Both the position numbers and the translations under genes were made by a program. Positions 46,259 to 54,278 of a DNA stretch of 64,000 nt are shown here, one piece after another; within the stretch, counting starts at the first letter, position 1, and each line of letters opens with the position of its first letter. Source of the stretch: Chitinophaga niabensis (GTDB lineage: Bacteria; Bacteroidota; Bacteroidia; Chitinophagales; Chitinophagaceae); assembly GCA_017849435.1 (NCBI GenBank), contig JAFIGY010000016.1, forward strand, positions 40,954 through 104,953, written 5' to 3'. The notes below the pieces were generated by a model, which saw only the letters and a list, made by a program, of their open reading frames with translations, searched no databases and was not told where the DNA came from.

Positions 46259-46286
46259 AAGTAACATTAACCGTAATTTAATAGGA

Positions 46287-47426
46287 ATGTTTGATTCAGT
46301 TTTTTTAAATACTCTTGTTCTTGCGGGTGTTGTGCAGGGGTTTATTCTTTCTTTTTTAATCTGGAAGATCCGGCGTGATCAACCGGCGAATCATTTCCTG
46401 GCCGCCCTGCTATTGCTTGCTTCAATGGCCTGTCTGAATCTTTACCTGGTTCACCAATCAGGGTATGAATCAGTTCCTGTTCTCAAAGTCTTATCAGCGA
46501 TCATTCCTCTCGTGATCATTATGCCGCTTGGCCCATTAATTTATTTTTACGTCCGGGCCGGCCTGGATGACGGATTCGTATTTACGAAGAAAATGCGCTT
46601 ACATTTTTATCTTGCCCTGTTTGATATAATTCCGCAGCTTGTTGCCACTGGCTACGGAATAGCACTTTTAACCAATATGGTTAAGCCAAATGAGAAGCCG
46701 GGAGATTTCATTAATACCTATAATGTATATATTGACATTCTTCGATGGATTTCGCTGACGGTTTACCTCTGTTTATCCGCCCAGTATATTTCTTCTATGC
46801 GAAGGAGTGGCGGGGCTTTCCGTAAAATCAAGCCCTCCTATGCTCAATGGCTGCAACATATCGTCTATTTACTACTGGTTTTCCAGTCGGTATGGCTCGT
46901 TTATTTAATTCCCTACATCATACCCCGGTATACTGAATTGCTTTTAAATCGCGTGGATTGGTACCCGCTGTATATACCTTTGGTTATAATAATATACTGG
47001 TTAGGTTTCAGGGGTTATTTATCCGAGCGGGGAGTAGCTGAACAAAATAAAAAAAACAATACCGGCAGCCGGCTTGATCCTTCCATCATCCGGTCCGGCG
47101 CCGAACGACTGATAAGAGCCATGGAAGAAGAAAAGTTATATCTTAACCCGGATCTGAGCCTCGCGGCTATGGCCGGACATACTGGTGTGCCCGCAAGAAT
47201 CATTTCATTTATCATTAACCAGGAGTTTGGTAAAAGTTTTTCGGACTTTGTCAACGGATACCGGATAGCCGCCATCCAAGAAAAACTGTTAACTGCTAAT
47301 AGTAAAGACCGGACGATTGCCGCCATTGCCTACGAATGCGGCTTTAACTCACAGCCAACTTTTCAGAGGGCCTTTAAGGCTGTGACCGGCCTGACCCCTT
47401 CCGAGTTTTTGTTAAAGAACCGGTAA
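46287..47426 (+). CDS. Membrane-bound AraC-family transcription regulator
   Basis: 379 residues. Seven or so hydrophobic helices fill about 1-250 (first VFLNTLVLAGVVQGFILSFL), and a cytoplasmic AraC-type double HTH domain forms the C-terminus (about 278-379): LSLAAMAGHTGVPARIISFI and IAAIAYECGFNSQPTFQRAFKAVTG. This layout, common in Bacteroidota, suggests sensing in the membrane and direct control of nearby genes. The candidates are the two serine hydrolases on either side. The defective IS ends 28 bp before the start codon, so the original promoter may have been altered. Confidence 0.87.
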   Translation: MFDSVFLNTLVLAGVVQGFILSFLIWKIRRDQPANHFLAALLLLASMACLNLYLVHQSGYESVPVLKVLSAIIPLVIIMPLGPLIYFYVRAGLDDGFVFTKKMRLHFYLALFDIIPQLVATGYGIALLTNMVKPNEKPGDFINTYNVYIDILRWISLTVYLCLSAQYISSMRRSGGAFRKIKPSYAQWLQHIVYLLLVFQSVWLVYLIPYIIPRYTELLLNRVDWYPLYIPLVIIIYWLGFRGYLSERGVAEQNKKNNTGSRLDPSIIRSGAERLIRAMEEEKLYLNPDLSLAAMAGHTGVPARIISFIINQEFGKSFSDFVNGYRIAAIQEKLLTANSKDRTIAAIAYECGFNSQPTFQRAFKAVTGLTPSEFLLKNR

Positions 47427-47519
47427 TTGCCAAAACTTTCGTCTGAAAATTCTATTCAAATCATGATTTGAATAGGTTGCAATGGGCTAAATTTCGATTT
47501 TTGCTTAAAAACAAACTAT

Positions 47520-48878
47520 ATGAAAAAGTGGGTAATACAGTTTTTTGCCGCTTTATCATTTTGTGCATGTTCCGGACAAACTGTCTCAAAAACAATTCCT
47601 GAGAAATTAGATGAATACATGACGGCGCTTTCCGGCGCTTATAAATTCAATGGGGTTGTTCTCGTCGCCAGGCAGGGAACCGTACTTTTAAAAAAAGGTT
47701 ATGGCTGGAAGAATGCCGCTGCACAAGAGGCCAGTGACGTGAACGGTATATTCCAGATCGGTTCACTCACCAAGCCCTTTACTGCCGAAGTCATACTCAA
47801 ATTAGAGGAACAGGGAAAAATAGCACTTGATGATAAGCTTAGTAAATATTTTCCCGATTACCCAAAGGGAGACCGGATTACTATTGAAAACCTTTTAACG
47901 CATACTTCGGGTATACCGGGTTATGATGTGGAAGAATCCGATACCATCGCATGGACACCGGTTACAAAAGAACAGGTTATCGGTTTATTCAGGAACCAGC
48001 CCCTGGAATTTAAACCCGGTAAAAAATACAAATACAGCAATGCCGGTTATTTTTTGCTTGGAATGATCATTGAAAAAGTCACTGGAAAAAGTTATGAAGC
48101 GTCGGTCCGGGAGTTAATATTCCAACCCCTTCAAATGCTTAATTCGGGTTTTGATTTTATCCATTTAGAGGATCTCCGGAAAGTTACCGGGTATGCTGTG
48201 TTGAATGCCGGCGAGCAAAGGCCTGTACACCTGGTTGATTCAACAGTTTCTTATGCAGCGGGTGCCATGTACAGCGATGCTGACGATCTTTATAAATGGG
48301 CCGTCTCGATTGCCCGGCAGCAGATTTTGTCAGCTTCAATCTGGAAAAGGGCTTTCACTCCTTTTAAATCCAATTATGGCTATGGCTGGTTTATTGATAC
48401 ACTGAGCGGTCATGACTATGCCGGCCACAGCGGCGGGATCATGGGCTTTACTTCCTACCTGGCTTATTTTCCCGGTGAGGATGTAACTATTATCCTGTTG
48501 AATAATTTCTTAAATGAAAGAGAGCCGCTGAGCTTACCGGTACAGGACCTTGCGGCCATTGTATTCGACAAGCCTTATACAATTTATACCGAAAAGAAAA
48601 AAGCGGATATATCTTTGTCTGCGCTGGATAGTTATACCGGTCAATATGCTTTATCACCAAAACTTAAACGCATGATGGTCATTAGCAAAGGGAGTGATGG
48701 TTTACAGGCTAGCCTGAACGGCAGGGTTATTTCGACCCTGGTATTTCAATCGGACACCAGGTTTCAGTTTAAAAATATTCCCAATTCTGGTGGCGAATTT
48801 ATTGTTCAGGATGGTAAAGTGATCAAGATGGTGATTTCGCAGAATGGTGTATATGAATGGATCAGGATAAAAGAGTGA
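47520..48878 (+). CDS. Exported serine hydrolase of the beta-lactamase/DD-peptidase family (copy 2)
   Basis: 452 residues. Signal peptide MKKWVIQFFAALSFCACSGQ, with cysteines at 15 and 17 that could make it a lipoprotein. Active-site motifs: SLTK (Ser82, Lys85), YSN (172-174) and HSG (303-305) in GHSGGIMGF. Many blocks match copy 1 (TIFQIGS/GIFQIGS, LLTHTSGI, SGYFLLGMIIEKVTGK/AGYFLLGMIIEKVTGK, DSTVSYAAG), so they are paralogues with a similar small C-terminal domain. It is less AT-rich than copy 1, hinting that they did not diverge in place by simple tandem duplication. It lies 93 bp after the AraC-type gene. Confidence 0.88.
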   Translation: MKKWVIQFFAALSFCACSGQTVSKTIPEKLDEYMTALSGAYKFNGVVLVARQGTVLLKKGYGWKNAAAQEASDVNGIFQIGSLTKPFTAEVILKLEEQGKIALDDKLSKYFPDYPKGDRITIENLLTHTSGIPGYDVEESDTIAWTPVTKEQVIGLFRNQPLEFKPGKKYKYSNAGYFLLGMIIEKVTGKSYEASVRELIFQPLQMLNSGFDFIHLEDLRKVTGYAVLNAGEQRPVHLVDSTVSYAAGAMYSDADDLYKWAVSIARQQILSASIWKRAFTPFKSNYGYGWFIDTLSGHDYAGHSGGIMGFTSYLAYFPGEDVTIILLNNFLNEREPLSLPVQDLAAIVFDKPYTIYTEKKKADISLSALDSYTGQYALSPKLKRMMVISKGSDGLQASLNGRVISTLVFQSDTRFQFKNIPNSGGEFIVQDGKVIKMVISQNGVYEWIRIKE

Positions 48879-49249
48879 TTATTATTTTTATTCAACGTAC
48901 ATACATTCTCTGTAAAACAAAGGCGATCATTGAAAAGATAATAGAAAGCGCCAATTAACATCTGGTAGCCCAATTGCCATATAATCCTGTTCTTTATTGC
49001 CAAAGTTTTGTATCAACAGGCTTTAATTTATACCCCCCAATTGGTTGGATTTTTAACCTTTAATGGTCGGCAAATGATGCATTCATTGTTCTTTTTTAGA
49101 CGATTAAATTACTGATTTGCAGTATGTTAATTACATTTGGACGGGTTCTGCTTTTCTATTATGCGCTGCATTCGTTTTTGATTCACCATATCACACTGCA
49201 CGTTAACTTTGCCAGAGAAAAGAAACAGCACCCTATAAAAATATAAACA
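48879..49249. other. AT-rich intergenic region, 371 bp
   Basis: No gene is called. The last part carries a promoter (49177-49211) for the VOC gene. A short hydrophobic frame of 65 codons on the minus strand (48806-49003) overlaps the hydrolase end and has no support. The rest shows no repeat or RNA structure that I can recognise. Confidence 0.5.
49177..49211 (+). promoter_or_regulatory. Bacteroidota-type promoter of the VOC/ankyrin pair
   Basis: TTTG (49177-49180), 23 bases, then TAACTTTG (49204-49211), an exact TAnnTTTG, 38 bp before the start codon. The spacer is slightly longer than usual. Confidence 0.5.
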
Positions 49250-49636
49250 ATGACAAACCTCACTTATATATCGCCCAATTTTATTGTAGAAAACTTGAAA
49301 ACTTCGATTACATTCTATGTTGATAAGCTTGGATTTAAAATCAGGTTTATTGGCCCGGATGACAACCCTTTTTGGGCTATTGTTGGTCGCGACCAAATTT
49401 CAATTTTCCTTAAGGAAATTGCGCCTGGCATAAAACCCATACCCAATCATACACGACATGAATGGGCGCGATGGGATGCATATATATCTGCTGCGGACCC
49501 GGACGCTTTGTTTGAAGAATATCATGCCCGGGCTGTATCGTTTCATCAACCCCTGCGGGATGACGACGACGGTTTGCGTGGATTTGAAATTGCAGATGCC
49601 GATGGCTATGTTTTGTTTTTCGGGCGACCCCGATAG
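49250..49636 (+). CDS. VOC family (glyoxalase/bleomycin-resistance fold) protein
   Basis: 128 residues, one VOC unit pair. Opening LTYISPNFIVENLKTSITFYVDKLGFKIRF is the typical first beta-alpha-beta unit; the end GLRGFEIADADGYVLFFGRPR is the typical last one. VOC dimers bind metals or sequester drugs, or act as dioxygenases and isomerases; no single function is indicated. Metal ligands are not obvious in the usual places, which favours a binding role. The ankyrin gene starts 28 bp downstream, so both are likely co-transcribed. Confidence 0.8.
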   Translation: MTNLTYISPNFIVENLKTSITFYVDKLGFKIRFIGPDDNPFWAIVGRDQISIFLKEIAPGIKPIPNHTRHEWARWDAYISAADPDALFEEYHARAVSFHQPLRDDDDGLRGFEIADADGYVLFFGRPR

Positions 49637-49664
49637 AAATCTCTCTACAATCCAAAACAACGGT

Positions 49665-50534
49665 ATGAAGAATCATGACATTACCGATACATTATTTCGT
49701 GAAGCTGTTGAAGCGATAGACAGTGGGAATATCATTGCATTGCAACAACTGCTGAACGCTAACCCCGATCTGGTAACAAAACGTTTAGATACGCCCAAAG
49801 AAGGCTATTTCGCAAGCCCTTACCTGCTTTGGTTTATCGCGGATAATCCTATTCGTAATGAAAAACTTCCCCCTAATATTGTTGAAATAACAAAAACCAT
49901 TATTGATGTTTTACAAAAAAATCGTGACGATAATTATCAATTTACAGTTGATTATACATTAGGGCTTGTTGCTACAGGAAGGATACCAAAAGAATGCGGT
50001 GTGCAAATTCCTTTAATGGAACTTTTAATAAACAAAGGAGCAAAAGTAAAGGGAAGTGTTCTTGGTCCGATTGGTCAGCATAATTTTGAAGCGGCTAAAT
50101 ATCTTTTGGACAAAGGGTCAGACTATAATCTTGCCACTGCCGTTGGCCTTAATAAAATTGATGATTTAAAAAGTCTTGCGAAAACTGCCACGGCTTCTGA
50201 ATTATATGTGGCGTTGGTAGTTGCCGCTTTCTTTGGCAAAGAGGCTATTATTTCTTTGTTGATCGAAGCAGGTGCTAATGTAAACGGGAGCGGAAGCAAG
50301 GAAGATTTTGGCGGCTTTCATTCTCACGCAAGCGCATTGCACCAGGCTGTCTATTCGGGCTCATTGGAAGCAGTGAAATTACTTGTAGTAGCAGGGGCAG
50401 ATCTTAATGCTACAGACAAAGCGTATAGCGGCACGCCATTGGGTTGGGCAATATATATGCAAACAGAGGAAAACGATGAACCAACAAAGAAAAAGTTTAA
50501 AGAAATAGAAAATTATTTGTCAGCCCGGCACTGA
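49665..50534 (+). CDS. Ankyrin-repeat protein
   Basis: 289 residues from ATG at 49665 (MKNHDITDTLFREA); the same frame is open further upstream but overlaps the VOC gene. No signal peptide. Ankyrin-like helical pairs are clear in the C-terminal half: VVAAFFGKEAIISLLIEAGANVNGSG and ALHQAVYSGSLEAVKLLVVAGADLNATD, with weaker repeats before (MELLINKGAKVKG). These form protein-binding surfaces. The partner is unknown; the close VOC gene is the only clue. Confidence 0.82.
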   Translation: MKNHDITDTLFREAVEAIDSGNIIALQQLLNANPDLVTKRLDTPKEGYFASPYLLWFIADNPIRNEKLPPNIVEITKTIIDVLQKNRDDNYQFTVDYTLGLVATGRIPKECGVQIPLMELLINKGAKVKGSVLGPIGQHNFEAAKYLLDKGSDYNLATAVGLNKIDDLKSLAKTATASELYVALVVAAFFGKEAIISLLIEAGANVNGSGSKEDFGGFHSHASALHQAVYSGSLEAVKLLVVAGADLNATDKAYSGTPLGWAIYMQTEENDEPTKKKFKEIENYLSARH

Positions 50535-50720
50535 TGAAGCAGGAATGCATAAGCACGGGCATCCTATCCCCAAAGCCTATACGATTTTATTACCTCCACT
50601 AAAATTTGTTAATTAAAAACCTTAAATTGGAAGCGACGAACCTATGCACCAGGTTGCGTAAAGCACTATTCCGACCTGAACGGGATTTATTCAAAGTTTA
50701 TTACTAAATTAATCATCATC

Positions 50721-52262
50721 ATGTTATCACTTAAAATGAAGCTGGCCTGCGCTGTCTTATTATTTCTCTGGCCGGTGATTACTTATGCCCAGTCCGGGTC
50801 CCCTGTCCTCCATGCCGGTACTGTTATTTTAAGCGGCAAAGTAACAATCCCCAAAGTTATCAGGAAAGACAGTGTTTGGTTAATGTTGACAATCCCCCAG
50901 CCATTTACAGGCGAGAACAAGATGTATAGAACCCTGCTCGATTCCAGCGGACGATTTGTACTGAAGGTAAACACAGAAACAAATCTAAGCAGATGTGCCA
51001 TTAGCACGGATATAAGTATGGATCATTTGGTTACCGTTCTGTTGAAAAGTGGCCAGGAAAATAAAGTATCATTCAATTATAGCGATGATGGAACTATTAC
51101 TAAAGTAAGCATCAGTGATAATCCCGGATTCACTGAAGCAGATCTTATTCAGGGCTTGAAAAAATTTGACGAAGTGCTCAGTTATAGATCCAGTAAGCCG
51201 AGAGTGCCCTTATATAATAAAACGTTTAGTGCTTTTGTCGATCATGCGAATAACGCTATACTGGATAGACGCCCGATTCTGAACAACCCGCCTTTTTTAT
51301 CTGAAAAGATGAAAGAGATTCTATTTAAGGATTATTCACTGGCGATGCACTATACACATGTATTCAATTACCGTAATGAAATGGTTATAAACTACTCAAA
51401 TACGAATAATGGTAAAATGCCGGACAGTTCAGAGATAAAGGAGCCCTTACGTCAGGATTATTCATTTCTTAAAAACCTGGATTTGAATAATCGGTTAAAT
51501 CTGTATTGTTTTTCTTACCCAACCTTTACACAGGAGTTATTACAAAATAATATACTGAATATCCCGCGCATTCAGGAAACACCCATCCATGAATGGATAA
51601 AAAATGTGAAGGATATCCTGGGACAGCTGATCGGATTTGATCGGGGCATGTATTATGATATGCTTGTAGGCAATGCATATGGGGTGCAATTTGAGTTGGA
51701 GCTAAAACCTTTAACGCCCAAACAGATTGAAAATATCAAAAAATATTACAAGGGAGGCGATTTGGAGAAGATTCTTCTGCGAAGAAACAAGGAAGTAATG
51801 CAGGAGGCCCTGTTTAAAGAGACTGTGGTAGTCAACAAAACATTGGATGTATCCCCCGAAGAATTAATGAGCGCTATTGTTTCCGCGTATAAAGGGAAAA
51901 CCGTTATTGTTGACTTTTGGGCAACATGGTGTTCACCCTGTCTTGAAGCCATAAAAAAATCCAGGGATATAAAAAAGCAACTCATCGATAAAGGTGCTGT
52001 ATTTGTTTATATAAGTGGTCCCACATCACCCAGGAAATTATGGGAAATGCATGTAAAGGGCATCGGAGGAGAACAGTACTACCTGACTACAGCAGAGTGG
52101 AAGCATATGATGGACAGTTTCGATTTCAGCGGTATCCCCAGTTACCTGATATTTGATAAAAAAGGGGAACTTAAACAGCAATTTACAGGATACCCCGGGA
52201 ACGAAATCATGCAGAAGCGGATCGAGGCAGTAATGGAAGGTGATCTCAAAACGGGGCTTTGA
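50721..52262 (+). CDS. TlpA-like thioredoxin-domain protein, exported
   Basis: 513 residues. Signal peptide about 1-23 (VITYAQ); an inner ATG at residue 6 is also possible. The N-terminal part (about 30-130) looks like the DUF4369-type beta domain that precedes many Bacteroidota TlpA proteins. A helical middle follows (about 150-370). The C-terminal thioredoxin domain (about 375-510) has the active-site motif WCSPC (403-407), with FSGIPSYLIFDKKG carrying the cis-Pro loop. It is a periplasmic disulfide oxidoreductase or reductant carrier. It stands alone and ends in a bidirectional terminator. Confidence 0.85.
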   Translation: MLSLKMKLACAVLLFLWPVITYAQSGSPVLHAGTVILSGKVTIPKVIRKDSVWLMLTIPQPFTGENKMYRTLLDSSGRFVLKVNTETNLSRCAISTDISMDHLVTVLLKSGQENKVSFNYSDDGTITKVSISDNPGFTEADLIQGLKKFDEVLSYRSSKPRVPLYNKTFSAFVDHANNAILDRRPILNNPPFLSEKMKEILFKDYSLAMHYTHVFNYRNEMVINYSNTNNGKMPDSSEIKEPLRQDYSFLKNLDLNNRLNLYCFSYPTFTQELLQNNILNIPRIQETPIHEWIKNVKDILGQLIGFDRGMYYDMLVGNAYGVQFELELKPLTPKQIENIKKYYKGGDLEKILLRRNKEVMQEALFKETVVVNKTLDVSPEELMSAIVSAYKGKTVIVDFWATWCSPCLEAIKKSRDIKKQLIDKGAVFVYISGPTSPRKLWEMHVKGIGGEQYYLTTAEWKHMMDSFDFSGIPSYLIFDKKGELKQQFTGYPGNEIMQKRIEAVMEGDLKTGL

Positions 52263-52279
52263 GCATTCATAGGATAGCA

Positions 52280-52309
52280 AAAGGGCTCACAAGTGTGAGC
52301 CCTTTCCCT
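52280..52309. terminator. Bidirectional terminator at the right end of the island
   Basis: AAAGGGCTCAC (52280-52290) pairs with GTGAGCCCTTT (52295-52305), loop of 4. It separates the thioredoxin-like gene from the converging minus-strand operon. Confidence 0.85.
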
Positions 52310-52313
52310 TAGG

Positions 52314-52979
52314 TTATTTCAGGATAGTGTATCCGATGGTCAGTGTAATGCCCTGATTATGGATGCGCCACTGATGCTGTGTGCCGGGGTCTTCTATCAG
52401 CGGTACGAATCCGCGTACGAACCGTGCGCCGAGGTTGATCCCGATGGGCAGTTCGTATTCAATACCGGCAACAATACCGGCATCGAATTTCTGGCTGTAT
52501 TCGCTGGAGGTTTCGGCGTGACCGAAGAGGGATTTGTCCGTGTAGAGGTTCCCGTTAGCGTCTTTCCGTTGAACGGATGCGGAAACGAGGGTGCCTAGGT
52601 AGGGCCCTGCGTATACCTGGAAGCCTTTGTAATGAAAAACAGGTGTGGCCGGGAACAGATCGATGTATCCGCGGGTGAACTGACTGCTGAACGGCGGATG
52701 TACATCGTCATCGATCTGCACGGTCGTTAATCGTCTGCTATAGTATATTTCATGTTTCAGCCAGAAATGTCTGCTCATTTTATTATTAAGCGTGATCCCA
52801 ACCGTCCAGCCGGCTTTTTGACGTGCAGGACCGCCACTGGAGAAGCTGTCTACATCCCGGCCCTTGAGACCGGACCAGTTGATACCGGCTTTTATGCCGA
52901 AGGATATGCCGTCCTGTTGCGCCTTTACGGTAGCGTTGGAAAGTAACAGGATGGAAGCGATTATAATGATTTGTTTCAT
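52314..52979 (-). CDS. PorT-like outer membrane beta-barrel protein
   Basis: 221 residues. Signal peptide about 1-20 (ATVKAQ). The mature part is a small eight-strand type barrel: SFGIKAGINWSGLKG, GWTVGITLNNKM, FQVYAGPYLGTLVSA, FDAGIVAGIEYELP, INLGARFVRG, and the end GITLTIGYTIL. It is the last gene of the minus-strand cation operon, 11 bp after the TolC-like gene. A link to metal handling is suggested only by position. Confidence 0.75.
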   Translation of the reverse strand: MKQIIIIASILLLSNATVKAQQDGISFGIKAGINWSGLKGRDVDSFSSGGPARQKAGWTVGITLNNKMSRHFWLKHEIYYSRRLTTVQIDDDVHPPFSSQFTRGYIDLFPATPVFHYKGFQVYAGPYLGTLVSASVQRKDANGNLYTDKSLFGHAETSSEYSQKFDAGIVAGIEYELPIGINLGARFVRGFVPLIEDPGTQHQWRIHNQGITLTIGYTILK

Positions 52980-52990
52980 GATTGCCTGTT

Positions 52991-54277
52991 TTAGAATTGA
53001 ATGTCCCAGATACCGGCAGCCCTTTCCACTTCTACAAGGGCGGCTGCGTAGTTGTATAGTGTTTCGAAGTAACTCCGCTGCGTATCGTTATAGGTGCGTT
53101 GGGCGTTCAGCAGTTCCAGCAGCGATGTTTCACCACGTTTATAGCTGTATGTTTTCCCATCCAGTACCCGTTTGGCATCGGAAAGCAGGCCGGTATTGAA
53201 CTGACGTGCCTGTTTCTGCGCCGAGAGGTAATTGAACCAGGCCTGGATCACCTCTCCCTGTATCTGGAGTTCCGTTTGCCGGTACAGTACATCCGCCTGT
53301 TGTATACCGTAGGAAGCCGCTTTCAGGTCTCCTTTGTATTTGTTGGAGAATTTCAGCGGAATGGCGATGCCGCCGGAAATGGCTGTGGAAGAAGGAGTAG
53401 GGGCCACGGTGTTGGTTACCACGGAAGTGTTGCCGATCCCGAAGTTCAGGCCGAGATCTGCCACCCTGTTTGCTTTCGCCATTGTGAGCAACCGTTGGGA
53501 TACGGTTTTGTTACGCAGCGCCGCTATAAGGTCTGCGCGATTATTCTGCGCATGGACGATCAGCTGACCCAGGTCAAAATTGCGGTCGAAGCCGCTGAAG
53601 TCGCCTGTTGGAAAATATAAAGTGTCTTTTCCCTGTTTTCCCAGCATGATGCCGAGCTGTACCAGCGCTGTTTTCCAGTCAGCCTCGCCCTGATACACGT
53701 CGTTAAGCATGGAACCGGCTTCCAGTCTGCTTTGCCGGGCATCGATCTCGGTGATCTGACCAAGTTTGAAACGGATACTGTCCGCATCTGCGATGCCTTT
53801 CATGTTGTTATAGGAATCGAGTTGTACGTCGAAGATGTTTTTTTGTTTGAGCCCGTTCAGGTAACCGAGTGTGGCATCCGCGCGAAGGTTGCGGAAGTAG
53901 TTTTCCAGCAGCGCCCGGGTAAGTTCCGTCTGGCTCTCCGCGAGGTGGATACGGGCTTTTCGTTTGCCACCCAGTTCCAGCGTCCAGCTGGCGTCTGTAC
54001 CGAAGTTATAACCCATCCGCATCCTGTGCTGGCTGGTGGTACCGGTTCCCAGCGTGAGGGCGGGGTCCGGGAAAACCCTCGCCATCTCAATACCTGCTTC
54101 CGCAATGTTCAGGTTGAACTTTTCCGCAGCATACCCGAGGTTCTGTTTGCCAACCTGCGCGAGATATTCTGTATACACCAGACTGTTGCGGGCGAATGTT
54201 GTATCGATCTGCGCCTGCGCTTTATGAAAGGCGCCTGTGCAGAGGAGTATCGCTATGCTGTATGTCCATCTTTTCAT
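52991..54277 (-). CDS. TolC/CzcC-like outer membrane efflux protein
   Basis: 428 residues. Signal peptide about 1-22 (HKAQAQ). Two repeated halves of long helices and strands, as in TolC-type trimers: GIEMARVFPDPALTLGTGTTSQ in the first half, and SYKRGETSLLELLNAQRTYNDTQ near the end of the second. It forms the outer-membrane channel of the tripartite pump. It starts 1 bp after the CzcA-like gene ends, a sign of translational coupling. Confidence 0.88.
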   Translation of the reverse strand: MKRWTYSIAILLCTGAFHKAQAQIDTTFARNSLVYTEYLAQVGKQNLGYAAEKFNLNIAEAGIEMARVFPDPALTLGTGTTSQHRMRMGYNFGTDASWTLELGGKRKARIHLAESQTELTRALLENYFRNLRADATLGYLNGLKQKNIFDVQLDSYNNMKGIADADSIRFKLGQITEIDARQSRLEAGSMLNDVYQGEADWKTALVQLGIMLGKQGKDTLYFPTGDFSGFDRNFDLGQLIVHAQNNRADLIAALRNKTVSQRLLTMAKANRVADLGLNFGIGNTSVVTNTVAPTPSSTAISGGIAIPLKFSNKYKGDLKAASYGIQQADVLYRQTELQIQGEVIQAWFNYLSAQKQARQFNTGLLSDAKRVLDGKTYSYKRGETSLLELLNAQRTYNDTQRSYFETLYNYAAALVEVERAAGIWDIQF

Positions 54278-54278
54278 C

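Noticed and set aside
45220-46264. Target-site duplication of the IS3-like element
   Set aside because: Bases outside the two 15-bp ends do not match over 3-5 positions.
43143-52309. Integrase-generated att repeats for the island
   Set aside because: No second copy of the tRNA-Leu 3' end and no integrase gene were found, so att sites are not annotated.
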